A DNA stretch of 36,926 bases from a virus, in IMG/VR virus record IMGVR_UViG_3300036985_001474, positions 1 through 36,926 of that record. The stretch is one strand, 5' to 3'. Positions 22,467-30,841 of this stretch are shown here, in pieces. The position numbers and the translations under genes were made by a program. The stretch's first letter is position 1, and each line of letters starts with the position of its first letter. Under the pieces are notes generated by a model that ran no database searches, had not been told where the DNA came from, and was given only the letters and a program-made list of their open reading frames with translations.

Positions 22467-22976
22467 CTAACTCTTAACTATCTTGTTAATTTTACGAATC
22501 ATATCTAACCAATAAAATGTAGACCGATATAGCCATATAGAAGTAGCTAACAACATCAACATCATTACAATTGAGTTAGACAAATCACTATATAAGTAGT
22601 TTTGAACCATCTTATTATTACATTTTTGTATAGAATAAGGTTTTAATTCAAACTTATTACCCTTAATTAACCACTTTGCATCACATGGCTGTATAGTATC
22701 CGATGCTCTAAATGGTTGTATGGCTATTGTTTCAACTTCTACCTTTTCATTTGGCTCAAATTTAGTCAATATTTCATCAACATATAGAGTCTCACCCCAC
22801 TGATTTTTATAAATGAACATTGATGTATCACCCATGTAGTGATTTACAAACGTAAAAGGCTCAGGTGTAAGTACCACTTCTTTTAAAATGTGGTTATGAA
22901 CCTTACAAGATGCACCAATCACACAAACATTATCAAATGTGTGAGTATAAATAGTGTCTTTTACCATCTTATACAT
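22467..22976 (-). CDS. Tail-anchored membrane protein in the lysis region
   Basis: This 169-aa protein has a soluble first 130 residues with four Cys, then a membrane segment (SIVMMLMLLATSIWLY, about 135-150) and a basic tail (DMIRKINKIVKS). ATGs at 22976 and 22967 are both possible; the latter is 1 nt after the holin-like stop. No family is recognised. It lies 2 bp before the PAS-HisKA gene and might anchor or signal to that protein, or be part of the lysis machinery. Confidence 0.6.
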   Translation of the reverse strand: MYKMVKDTIYTHTFDNVCVIGASCKVHNHILKEVVLTPEPFTFVNHYMGDTSMFIYKNQWGETLYVDEILTKFEPNEKVEVETIAIQPFRASDTIQPCDAKWLIKGNKFELKPYSIQKCNNKMVQNYLYSDLSNSIVMMLMLLATSIWLYRSTFYWLDMIRKINKIVKS

Positions 22977-23178
22977 TAGTACCCCCTTTCTCAGTAGGCT
23001 TCCACACCCACTTCAAGGTAACAACCGCACCAATGATGTATGCAAATGACTCCTTATCTATCTTCTTAGTGAAAAATAGCCAAAAGCCTAATACAGATAT
23101 GAGTGAACCTATAGTCAAATGCCAGTACACCATAAGTAAGTCAGCTATTTGTTTGAATTTCTTAGGGTCGATAGCCAT
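22969..23178 (-). CDS. Holin-like protein
   Basis: This 69-aa protein has two hydrophobic segments (HLTIGSLISVLGFWLFF and FAYIIGAVVTLKWVW) with a short charged turn (TKKIDKES) and a charged C-terminus. The size, topology and place right after the endolysin fit a class II-like holin that opens the inner membrane. Confidence 0.75.
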   Translation of the reverse strand: MAIDPKKFKQIADLLMVYWHLTIGSLISVLGFWLFFTKKIDKESFAYIIGAVVTLKWVWKPTEKGGTNV

Positions 23179-23184
23179 GAACTA

Positions 23185-23643
23185 CTATACGACCACCTTA
23201 AAATATAGTTCTGCTTCTTTTTGCCTTCTATTGACCAAACCTTTCAACACCTTACCACCGCCTCTATTCCATTTAGCGAACTCTAAGGCAATATCTTTAT
23301 CATTAGGGTTAATAAGTACCTTTTTGAGCAGTGTAGACTTGGATAAGTTACCTAATCCACAATTAAAGGCAAATGATACCAATGCATCAAACTGGTATTG
23401 AGTCAAATTGACCGACCTTGTGTACTTACTTACGTAAATATCAAAGTCAACTAAGGTATTAATCAATAATACCTCTGCTTCATCCTTATCACGTAGCACA
23501 TCACCCATCTTGACATTGGATTTGTCAGGGTAGAACGTAGAACCATAACCAATAGTAGGTACACCAGCCGAACACTTATAGGCATTGAGTCTAAGACCTT
23601 CAAAGTCCTTGACTAATTGAATACCAGTCTTACTTATATTCAT
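23185..23643 (-). CDS. Endolysin, GH24 lysozyme (muramidase)
   Basis: The 152-aa enzyme cleaves peptidoglycan between MurNAc and GlcNAc. It shows the GH24 signature: E15 in KDFEGLRLNAYKC, then SAGVPTIGYGST with T30. The usual catalytic Asp is Cys24 here, a variant seen in other phage GH24 enzymes. FDALVSFAFNCGLGNL and KWNRGGGKVLKGLVNRRQKE are the other family blocks. No signal peptide is seen, so release depends on the holin. The start shares a base with the upstream stop (TAATG). Confidence 0.92.
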   Translation of the reverse strand: MNISKTGIQLVKDFEGLRLNAYKCSAGVPTIGYGSTFYPDKSNVKMGDVLRDKDEAEVLLINTLVDFDIYVSKYTRSVNLTQYQFDALVSFAFNCGLGNLSKSTLLKKVLINPNDKDIALEFAKWNRGGGKVLKGLVNRRQKEAELYFKVVV

Positions 23644-24149
23644 TATATCACTTCATATTGGAATTGTAAGGTGCAGTAGTCCATTGATATTGCAGCAGTT
23701 AAAACTTCTATTTCAACTAAGCAAGTATTGTTGGTTGTTTCTGCTCTAATATCAAGAAGTAGAATTTCTGCCAATGTACCTGGACCAACAGAATACTGCA
23801 TCAATCCAAACAAATTTTTCTGATTTGTAAAATTAGATGCCACTGGAAGCGATAATTCAAATGAGCCAGTTGTTTGTGCAGTATCTAATACAATTGATAG
23901 CTGAATTGAAACTGTTGCAATGCTACCCACCTTGATAAATGTTGCTGAGATAGGTGTTGCAGTGATTGCGTTTACCACACCACTAACTGTCGGTGTATAG
24001 CTTCCACTGCTAAACATATTGCCTACCTCAATCTGGGAAGATGTGCCTTGAGGTGATTGGGTTGTGTTGCTTACGTCCACAATGTAGAGCAAGTCATTGC
24101 TTGCCGCTTCTGTGATTGCTACTAAGTCGGTAATTTTTACTCCTGCCAT
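23643..24149 (-). CDS. Tail fibre accessory/structural protein
   Basis: This 168-aa protein begins with KITDLVAITEAASNDLLYIV and SPQGTSSQIEVGNM, a short N-terminal element found in fibre-associated proteins of Bacteroidota phages. A beta-rich domain follows (ISATFIKVGSIATVSIQLSI). It probably forms or decorates the fibre. It follows the fibre gene and precedes the endolysin. Like the fibre C-terminal part, it appears richer in G+C than most of the genome. Confidence 0.7.
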   Translation of the reverse strand: MAGVKITDLVAITEAASNDLLYIVDVSNTTQSPQGTSSQIEVGNMFSSGSYTPTVSGVVNAITATPISATFIKVGSIATVSIQLSIVLDTAQTTGSFELSLPVASNFTNQKNLFGLMQYSVGPGTLAEILLLDIRAETTNNTCLVEIEVLTAAISMDYCTLQFQYEVI

Positions 24150-24153
24150 GATG

Positions 24154-24372
24154 TTAGTTGTTTAGTATGTAGTTAACCGCCTCAGCTGAGGTCGAAAATT
24201 TAATTGCATTAATTGTAAACTGCTCGATGTTGATAAGGAAAACACCGACATTTGTGCCTAAGTGCAAGGAGTTGTCATCAACAACTTCGCAAAGTTCCAC
24301 ATTGGATGCAACCACCCCAATTACCGATGTATAGAAGGTGACGTATCCACCTTCAAGAGTTATGTCTATCAT
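24154..24372 (-). CDS. Small fibre-cluster protein
   Basis: This 72-aa strand-rich protein (MIDITLEGGYVTFYTSVIGV) starts by ATGA overlap with the fibre gene and ends 4 bp before the next gene. It may be a fibre chaperone or accessory protein, by position only. No family is recognised. Confidence 0.6.
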   Translation of the reverse strand: MIDITLEGGYVTFYTSVIGVVASNVELCEVVDDNSLHLGTNVGVFLINIEQFTINAIKFSTSAEAVNYILNN

Positions 24373-26858
24373 AGTTTTTCTATTAAGTACATTGAGCCAT
24401 AATTAGTATCTGTTAAACTTGTTGATTGAATTGCAAAGACAAAATATTTATTTGTAGTCCAATCAATAGCACAAGTAGTTGCGCTGTTGTAAAGCCCGTA
24501 GTCGGTAGCTATAGCAACTCCAGCAGCAAGATAAACTTCTGTATTATTAGTTGATGATTTTATAGCCAAATGTCTAACCATTTGATTTACTAAGAATGAA
24601 TTAGCTCCAGCATTTTGATAACCACCAATTAATATTGGAGTTCCGACTAAATCAGCAGTAACATTAACGTAAATTCTTAATGTTTGATTTCCATTTCCTC
24701 CAGTCTTACGAGTTCGATAAGTAACTCTTAAAATGTCACCAATAGCATAAGTATTTGCTGCAATTAATTGTGTAAAAACCGCTGTATTTGTAATCCCTGT
24801 ATATCCAGCAGTATCAGTAATTGACTTTAATGCACTACCACCACCACCACTATACTGCGGAATGTTTAATGTCGCGCCCGTCAATGTTGCTGCTCCACTT
24901 GTTCCCGTTGTGGTTAATGTGATGGCATTCTGCTTCCCGTTGAATGTTGTCCAATCGGCTGTACTCAATGCACCTCTGTTGGCAGCACTTGCCGTTGGTA
25001 GGTTGAATGTATGAGTCGCAGTTGTGGATGATATCGCGAAGTCAGTACCACTTGTGCCAACTGCAAGGAGTTGAGTCTGGGCAGTCAGTCCATTAAGTGA
25101 GGTTAAGCCAGTTGAGAAAGTTGTAATTATCTGACTCAAGTGATTATCCTCTGTGTGCATCGTAATTGTGCGCCCACTATGAGTTACATAAAAGCGCACT
25201 GCAAGTCTATCTGTTGCGAGTAATGCCGTTTGTGGTACTGCTAATGCAGTCAGGTACAAATCAATCGCAGTGCCTCCTGTAATGTTTTCAGGATTAGTGG
25301 AGTTGGATGCAATCAATGTCAATGTTGCTCCATCCCACTTGTAAAGTTCAATGTAGAATTTTGGATTTCCTCCTCCACTTGATGCGCTAAAGTAAGTTTC
25401 AAAGTTCCAATTTCCCGATGGTATTGATAATTGATTTGGGTCATTGGCATCAGTAATGAACGATTGAATGTAGCCATCTGCATTGATGGTGAAATCTGTA
25501 CCAGCTCCAATGATTGGCACTTTGTTGATTTCACGCATTGCCACTCCTCCGAAAGTGCCTTGACTTACTGAGCCATTAAGATAGTAACTAACTGATGCAC
25601 CACCACCAGTTGATGTTGGAAAGTTTGCAAGTTGACCATCACCTCTGATGTATTGAGTTGAAACACCATTAGCAGTAACTCCTAAAGTTCCACTTGTAGT
25701 TATTGGATTACCACTAACAGAGAATGCAGATGGCATTGTTAAATCTACTGATGTAACTGAACCAGTTGGTATAGTTGGTTTATTAAGTATCTCAGCTACA
25801 CCACTTGATGCATTCCAATCTGAATTGACTTGTGCATTAGGTATAGTCGGAAAAGGTTGAGGTGAACCTAAGCCATCTAAATAGTCAGTGCTTAAACCAG
25901 TTGGTACATCAAACTTACCATCAAATGTATTCCAATCGGTAGAACTTAAATAACCATCTGATGATGTACTTGATTGTGATATTGATATATCAGGTGTTGA
26001 ACCACCACTTGAAGATAATGGACTTGTAGCAGTTACAGATGTAACACCACCACCACCACCGCCTGAGGCATCAATAGTAACACCTCCTACACCATCGTCA
26101 GTCAAGGTAATGTTAGTACCCTCTTTTAGATTTAGGATTGATTGTGAGCCGTTATTAACACCATCTGTTTGTAAAACGATTGAGCCACCGCCACCAATTG
26201 CCACCAATGGGTCACCAATAGTACCATTACCTATGATGGTCACACCATCTACTGCTACCTCAGTCAAGCAAGGTGTGCAAGGTTGAAAATCGGGTAGTGG
26301 AATTTCACCAGTTGCACACACATCATAACATCCATCTTCAGATGAACTAACTACATTTACATCAACATCTACTGCTACACAAGCCCACTCATAGTTAGCA
26401 GTCAAAGACTTAATTTCATTGATGTAACCATTAGGTATTACCTCATATTGGATTACACCTATAGATACTTTAAAATCGGGGTCAGTACCACTTATTAATC
26501 TATAAATACGTGATGCAATCCAATCTTGACTATCCTCACTATCACAAGGCAGATGTGACTTTCTTACAACTGCATAAGCAGTCAAAGCAAAGGTAGTTAA
26601 GTATAATGTCTTACATCCACTTACTTTCAATGATTCAGTTTTGGTTACTGATACCTTGCCTCTCTTTGCCCAAAATAGAGTTCCTTGTTTAGCATCAAAA
26701 TTGGTCACTACTTCTGCTTGACCATTACCAATATAGTGTACCCATGCTTTATCATTACCATTAGCATTGAGTTCACATAGTGGGTATATTTGGTCAAAGA
26801 TATTAGCAACCTCTACCCTTTGATTAAGTCTCTCTATTATCGTTTTAAGTAGGTTCAT
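24369..26858 (-). CDS. Mosaic tail fibre / receptor-binding protein
   Basis: This 829-aa protein has an N-terminal domain (about 1-200) without fibre repeats, which may attach to the virion. Gly/Ser/Thr-rich shaft sequence follows, with repeated LSSTDWNTFDGK and LSTADWTTFNGK motifs, GGGGG linkers and a beta-rich tip. The DW(N/T)TF(D/N)GK repeat is typical of phage fibres. In the middle/C-terminal coding region, G+C rises sharply (24841-24900: 31 of 60; 24901-24960: 29 of 60), pointing to an exchanged receptor-binding part. The fibre recognises the host surface. Confidence 0.8.
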   Translation of the reverse strand: MNLLKTIIERLNQRVEVANIFDQIYPLCELNANGNDKAWVHYIGNGQAEVVTNFDAKQGTLFWAKRGKVSVTKTESLKVSGCKTLYLTTFALTAYAVVRKSHLPCDSEDSQDWIASRIYRLISGTDPDFKVSIGVIQYEVIPNGYINEIKSLTANYEWACVAVDVDVNVVSSSEDGCYDVCATGEIPLPDFQPCTPCLTEVAVDGVTIIGNGTIGDPLVAIGGGGSIVLQTDGVNNGSQSILNLKEGTNITLTDDGVGGVTIDASGGGGGGVTSVTATSPLSSSGGSTPDISISQSSTSSDGYLSSTDWNTFDGKFDVPTGLSTDYLDGLGSPQPFPTIPNAQVNSDWNASSGVAEILNKPTIPTGSVTSVDLTMPSAFSVSGNPITTSGTLGVTANGVSTQYIRGDGQLANFPTSTGGGASVSYYLNGSVSQGTFGGVAMREINKVPIIGAGTDFTINADGYIQSFITDANDPNQLSIPSGNWNFETYFSASSGGGNPKFYIELYKWDGATLTLIASNSTNPENITGGTAIDLYLTALAVPQTALLATDRLAVRFYVTHSGRTITMHTEDNHLSQIITTFSTGLTSLNGLTAQTQLLAVGTSGTDFAISSTTATHTFNLPTASAANRGALSTADWTTFNGKQNAITLTTTGTSGAATLTGATLNIPQYSGGGGSALKSITDTAGYTGITNTAVFTQLIAANTYAIGDILRVTYRTRKTGGNGNQTLRIYVNVTADLVGTPILIGGYQNAGANSFLVNQMVRHLAIKSSTNNTEVYLAAGVAIATDYGLYNSATTCAIDWTTNKYFVFAIQSTSLTDTNYGSMYLIEKL

Positions 26859-27436
26859 TTCAATAATTCGTTTATAACATCAACAACATATTGACCATGC
26901 AGTAATAAGAACTCTTCCTCTTCCATGTCAGTAGGTTGAAAGATAACACCATACTTTTTTTCAAGTCCTTTAGATTTGCCTAATTCAGATTCAGGTAATG
27001 TTAACTCAACTGAAAGACCATCTTTGATTACTTCAGATTGTAAAAAACCACCAGCTAACTTACCAGTTAATTGAAGTGGTAATGTAGCAGATGTCTTAGT
27101 CTTTAGTTCAGCATAACCACCAGCAAAGTATAATGATTTAATTGGTTTACCTTTTTTCTTTTTACCCTTTGAATCAATTGTAGGTTTGCCAAACTTGAAT
27201 GATGCTGGTGCATTTCTCAAAGACTTTGAGTCAACATAGATAGGCTCAGTTGAATAGTCTTTAGTTGGTAGTTCTTGCATTGCAGTATTATAACCACCGC
27301 TATTACCCTTACCAAATATCCTCTTAAACATTACCCTCTTTAAGTTTGTACCAGCACGATACAATGGTTTAAAATTGGTCAACCACTCTTTATTAAGAGC
27401 ATCCATTCGTGCGTTCATTTCCTTAATAGTAGGCAT
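26855..27436 (-). CDS. Putative tail completion / virion morphogenesis protein
   Basis: This 193-aa protein has a helical N-terminus, a very basic patch (DSKGKKKKGKPIKSLYFAGG), then LPLQLTGKLAGGFLQSEVIK, like the LTG-L-S segment of phage morphogenesis and HK97 gp10-type proteins. It ends EEEEFLLLHGQYVVDVINEL. It lies two genes after the capsid, where head-tail joining proteins are encoded. It overlaps the fibre gene by ATGA. The family call is tentative. Confidence 0.6.
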   Translation of the reverse strand: MPTIKEMNARMDALNKEWLTNFKPLYRAGTNLKRVMFKRIFGKGNSGGYNTAMQELPTKDYSTEPIYVDSKSLRNAPASFKFGKPTIDSKGKKKKGKPIKSLYFAGGYAELKTKTSATLPLQLTGKLAGGFLQSEVIKDGLSVELTLPESELGKSKGLEKKYGVIFQPTDMEEEEFLLLHGQYVVDVINELLK

Positions 27437-28482
27437 CAGGGTAGAGCAGTTACGTACTTGTAATTTTTGTTACAATCAAAACAATGCCTATCATCAGGCA
27501 ATCTCATATTAGTAAGCATTGCACTCAACTCTTCATTGTATCTTGTTTGTGCAATGTCACGTGCTGCCACAATACCTTCAGTAGCATCACTTGTTGCAAA
27601 GACCTTATTACCCTTGTTTACTGAGACCGCTGTATTTACTCTCTGATTAGGTGAGATAGTCAATGCATAATTAAATATCTCAACTGCAGTAGCATATGCT
27701 AATGGCATTGCCATCAATCCACCAATTGAACACAACCAACTTTCTCTATCACAATTGACATTATAAACAAAGGACATACCTTGAGTATACTTCTTAGATA
27801 ATGAAGATAACACATTTAAACCATCAGTAGTTAATTCAATACCTATGGCATCTACGAAAGGGCAAATGTGAGCCTCTTTTAAACGTCCACCACAATCAGT
27901 ACAAGCACCTTTCTTAGTAATCATTTTGGTTGTGTCATATAATGACTCATAGACAAAAGCTAAATCTAACTTACGTCTCTTTGCCTTGAATGTTCTACCA
28001 ATGAACTCTTCTACTGCCTCACTTTGATAATCAAATGAATCAATTAACTTTAGTGTAGACATATCAAATACCAATATCTCTACTGGTACTGCCATTGTGT
28101 ATATATCAATCTGTAATGTACTTAGGTAGAAGTTTAAGAATGATGTATTGTTAGGGTCAACTTTAACTCTAATACCAGCATAACGACCAGCTCCAAGTGC
28201 AAGGTCTATGTTTGAGGCATTGGTTAAGACTTGACCAATTCTTTTATTTTCAATGATAGTATCTGCTTTCATTGTAGCTTGAAGACGTGACAAAATATCA
28301 CTACTTAACTTTCTCCAAGCAAAAGCACGTTTACCTTCAAATAATTCTACACCAGTATTATACTGGTCAGTTATTAATTGACCTAATAGAGTGGTGTTAA
28401 TGCCCAAGTCATCTATATATAAGCCTGTAGTTGGCTCTGTTATTGAGCAGCCTTTCAAACCTAATAGTTTCTCAAAGCACAT
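27436..28482 (-). CDS. Structural protein with a Cys-rich loop (head-tail connector region)
   Basis: This 348-aa protein follows the capsid gene. It has an N-terminal helical-strand region (EKLLGLKGCSITEPTTGLYI), a middle zinc-like element (ACTDCGGRLKEAHICPF) and a C-terminal pair of CxxC-type Cys (RHCFDCNKNYKYV). The CxxC pairs may bind zinc. I do not recognise the family, but the place fits a connector or neck protein. It shares one base with the next gene, and a strong terminator lies upstream. Confidence 0.6.
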   Translation of the reverse strand: MCFEKLLGLKGCSITEPTTGLYIDDLGINTTLLGQLITDQYNTGVELFEGKRAFAWRKLSSDILSRLQATMKADTIIENKRIGQVLTNASNIDLALGAGRYAGIRVKVDPNNTSFLNFYLSTLQIDIYTMAVPVEILVFDMSTLKLIDSFDYQSEAVEEFIGRTFKAKRRKLDLAFVYESLYDTTKMITKKGACTDCGGRLKEAHICPFVDAIGIELTTDGLNVLSSLSKKYTQGMSFVYNVNCDRESWLCSIGGLMAMPLAYATAVEIFNYALTISPNQRVNTAVSVNKGNKVFATSDATEGIVAARDIAQTRYNEELSAMLTNMRLPDDRHCFDCNKNYKYVTALP

Positions 28483-28504
28483 ATTTTAGTTTTTTCAAAG
28501 TTAT

Positions 28505-28534
28505 AAAAAAGGGTGGGCAAATAATCACCCACCC
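28505..28534 (-). terminator. Intrinsic terminator after the capsid gene
   Basis: The minus strand has GGGTGGG, a 10-nt loop and CCCACCC (perfect 7-bp stem), then U6. It lies just after the TAA of the -1 frame extension (28543-28541) and 22 nt before the next start. It limits read-through from the capsid gene. Confidence 0.85.
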
Positions 28535-28540
28535 CTCAAT

Positions 28541-28642
28541 TTATTGTGATAGTAAATTGTCACTATCTTGACCCATCAATTCATCTAAGTTCTCACTCAG
28601 TAGAAATTGTGGGCTATCTATGGGTTTACAATAGAAACACAA
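28541..28642 (-). CDS. -1 frame extension of the capsid protein, or 33-aa Cys-containing gene
   Basis: In the -1 frame relative to the capsid, the sequence is open from 28642 (TTG) to TAA at 28543. It reads CFYCKP then IDSPQFLLSENLDELMGQDS and ends NLLSQ. The slippery heptamer A_AAC_CCA (28627-28621) lies directly before the capsid stop TAG, so a -1 slip would append 26 residues. Alternatively a TTG start gives a small protein with a CxxC motif. It fills the gap up to the terminator. Confidence 0.5.
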   Translation of the reverse strand: MCFYCKPIDSPQFLLSENLDELMGQDSDNLLSQ

Positions 28643-29661
28643 TTCACATAGTTCACACCAGCGAATTTATCTCCAGCCTCATAGATGTCAGTTGGTAATG
28701 TTACAATCTTACCAGTAGCAGTTACAATAACAGAAAGGTTACCGCAATCATCCTTTAAAGTAAGGTCAACTGGTACACCAGCTGGAGTGAATGCAATTGT
28801 ACGTGAGTAAGCCATACCTACTGATGGTGTGAAATTAGTATTCCACTCAGCAAGGTTATAAGATAACCATTGGATAGCACCAGCAGTAGTTACTAATGCA
28901 GATGTTTGGTCACCTTGTGCAGATGCTACACGTGCATCATAAGCGAAACCAAAACCATTTTGTTGAGAGATAGCTAAGATATCAATACCACTTTGTGAGC
29001 AGCATCCAGCCTTAACTGCATTTGCATAACGTTGCATTGCTGCACCACCGAATGCAATTGGTGCTGCTGGGTAGTTAGCCATTGTTGCTGCTTGTTGAAT
29101 GTCAGCTAAAGCGAATGGATTAACATTACCACTTGAATCAATTGTAGCAACTTCAATGCAGTCACCATCCATTGTGTAGAAACCAGTTACATCAGTACCC
29201 CAAGTACCAATAGCAGCAACCGCTTGAGTAGCAGCAGCAGTAGCAACTTTTCTATCAATCACGTCCATAAGGCGCATAACTGATTCTAAGAAGTAAACGC
29301 TGTTATCTTGACAATGACGGGCAATATCTGCACCAGAGATTAACTGAGATGCTTGGTAAGTATCTGTAGTCTCTAAGGTGTAAGTTGTTGTAGTGTCACC
29401 ATATACATTAGTAGCAGTACAATTCATAATCTCTGCACCCTCTTCTACTTCTGTTTCAGGTAGACGTTGAATCCAACGTGCTTCAACTGTTCTTAATTTA
29501 CCGCCACCAGTAGATACTTGTTGACGAATTAATTTTACATTCTCAGGTGAGTTAAGATACTCAAGAAAAGGTAATGACTCACGTTGACCAACTTCAATGA
29601 AGAGTTGACCAAGTGGTGCTTGGATATTCGGGCATTCCGATAGTATACGAGAAATTGACAT
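28618..29661 (-). CDS. Major capsid protein
   Basis: This 347-aa protein follows the scaffold gene and is bracketed by two intrinsic terminators, fitting a highly expressed monocistronic capsid message. The N-terminal region (VGQRESLPFLEYLNSPENVK, then RTVEARWIQRLPETEVEEGA) and the long beta/helix body with Ala-rich helices (RKVATAAATQAVAAIG) fit an HK97-like fold, though I cannot align it. The length is typical. The C-terminus (GVNYVNCVSIVNP) may be extended by a -1 frameshift. Confidence 0.8.
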   Translation of the reverse strand: MSISRILSECPNIQAPLGQLFIEVGQRESLPFLEYLNSPENVKLIRQQVSTGGGKLRTVEARWIQRLPETEVEEGAEIMNCTATNVYGDTTTTYTLETTDTYQASQLISGADIARHCQDNSVYFLESVMRLMDVIDRKVATAAATQAVAAIGTWGTDVTGFYTMDGDCIEVATIDSSGNVNPFALADIQQAATMANYPAAPIAFGGAAMQRYANAVKAGCCSQSGIDILAISQQNGFGFAYDARVASAQGDQTSALVTTAGAIQWLSYNLAEWNTNFTPSVGMAYSRTIAFTPAGVPVDLTLKDDCGNLSVIVTATGKIVTLPTDIYEAGDKFAGVNYVNCVSIVNP

Positions 29662-29778
29662 TGTTAGTCGAATTAGAAAGTTAGTTTTTGACTCATTAAA
29701 GGTTGAGTATTTTACCTACTTTTTGGTATCGTATTAAAGTCACGATTGACTACTTTGTCTTTTTGCGTGGCTAATTTA

Positions 29779-29813
29779 CAAAAATATTTTAGATATTATT
29801 TGTTTTTATCAAA
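29779..29813 (-). promoter_or_regulatory. Possible capsid promoter
   Basis: The minus strand has TTTG (29813-29810), a 23-nt spacer and TATTTTTG (29786-29779), a full TAnnTTTG match. The spacer is 4-5 nt longer than in the other promoters here, so it may be weaker or need an activator. The start codon lies about 118 nt downstream. Confidence 0.5.
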
Positions 29814-29856
29814 TCGTTTTTAAAGCCTCATATATTCGATTTAAAGCACTCAATGT

Positions 29857-29875
29857 ATTTTTGATACTGCAATAC
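29857..29875 (-). promoter_or_regulatory. Third copy of the upstream box shared with early promoters
   Basis: The minus strand reads GTATTGCAGTATCAAAAAT, matching GTATTGCA(G/T)AATCAAAAT at 20.96 and 13.35 kb. No TAnnTTTG occurs at the expected 18-19 nt, so it could be a regulator-binding site or a decayed promoter. Confidence 0.55.
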
Positions 29876-29925
29876 CTTTTTAAAAAGATAATGCTTTCGA
29901 CTGATAATCAATCAATTACAAACAC

Positions 29926-29952
29926 AAAAAAAGGGTAACATTTCTGCTACCC
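29926..29952 (-). terminator. Intrinsic terminator after the scaffold gene
   Basis: The minus strand has GGGTAGC, loop AGAAAT and GTTACCC (7-bp stem with one G-U), followed by U7. It lies about 70 nt after the scaffold stop and separates head-assembly genes from the capsid gene. Confidence 0.85.
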
Positions 29953-30025
29953 CTCTTTAGAATTAATCTAATTTACCTCAACTTCGCATAAAAGTAAACC
30001 ACTATGAACATTCAAAGATACTAAA

Positions 30026-30841
30026 TTACATACCTAAAAAACGTGGGTTAACACTTTTTGTTTTGACATTTTGTGTAGTCTCAATAGCTGGAATGTATGC
30101 ACCTCTTTGATTGATTGGTTTACCTTGATGTACATTTTTTTGGATAATACCAGCATCAGTTGCTTCTTTTAAAAGTACATCTGAGATACCCAAAAATGAA
30201 CCAGCTTTAGCAGTTGACTTTAATCTTTCACCACTCTTCTTATCCTTTACAATTGCATTGCCATCGTCTTCTAAATCTATCACATACTTTTCTGCAATCA
30301 CAGATTTGAAACCACGTAGTGTAATGTCACTAACTGATGGGTCAATCTTGATAGCAGTTAACTCTTTCTCAAAGATTGAATTGATTGAAGATATCTTAGT
30401 CTCTTCTTTTACTTTCTCTTTGTACTTATCAAACTGAGTCATTACATCTTGACGTGCAGAATCCACATCATTGTGCTTCTTTTCAAGTGACTTGTACTTA
30501 GATTCCCATTCTTTGATTAAGGTCTCTGAGCCGTTACCTGATGCTCTTTTTTCCCATTCCTCACGTTGTGCCTCAAATGATTCTTTAGCACGTTCAGATG
30601 CACTACGTATTACCTCTTCTACTTTCTTATCTTTGAAGTCATCTTCAGTAAGTACGATGCCAAATGGTTCAAATGCTTTACGTGCTACGTTGGTAATGCT
30701 ACCAGTAACACGACCTATCTTAGAAGATAACTCTTCAGACTTTATCCATTGTGCTGTAAATTTTTCCTTCGCTTCTTCGATTGTTTCTGCGTTTTCGAGG
30801 TTTAGGAATTTCACTAATTCCAATGCTTCTGCTTCTTTCAT
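30026..30841 (-). CDS. Capsid scaffolding protein
   Basis: This 271-aa charged, helical protein is rich in Glu and Lys with long coiled coil (KESFEAQREEWEKRASGNGS, then YKSLEKKHNDVDSARQDVMT). The C-terminus is basic and flexible (VKTKSVNPRFLGM). The position just upstream of the capsid gene is the usual scaffold place. It guides capsid assembly and is then lost. Its 5' end overlaps the 76-aa frame by 107 bp. Confidence 0.8.
   Translation of the reverse strand: MKEAEALELVKFLNLENAETIEEAKEKFTAQWIKSEELSSKIGRVTGSITNVARKAFEPFGIVLTEDDFKDKKVEEVIRSASERAKESFEAQREEWEKRASGNGSETLIKEWESKYKSLEKKHNDVDSARQDVMTQFDKYKEKVKEETKISSINSIFEKELTAIKIDPSVSDITLRGFKSVIAEKYVIDLEDDGNAIVKDKKSGERLKSTAKAGSFLGISDVLLKEATDAGIIQKNVHQGKPINQRGAYIPAIETTQNVKTKSVNPRFLGM

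Larger units (their letters stand above)
29662..30025 (-). promoter_or_regulatory. 364-bp non-coding region upstream of the capsid gene
   Basis: No convincing gene lies here. It holds the scaffold terminator (29926-29952), a TATTGCA-type box shared with the early promoters (29857-29875), a likely promoter (29779-29813) and a small hairpin (29738-29751, AGTCA-CGAT-TGACT on the plus strand). The long 5' region suggests that capsid expression is regulated separately. Confidence 0.7.

Noticed and set aside
23033-23401. 122-codon plus-strand open frame across holin and endolysin genes
   Set aside because: It lies opposite two well-supported lysis genes and shows no domain; all other genes are on the minus strand.
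25319-25534. 71-codon minus-strand frame inside the fibre gene
   Set aside because: It is a shadow in another frame of the 829-aa fibre, without its own context.
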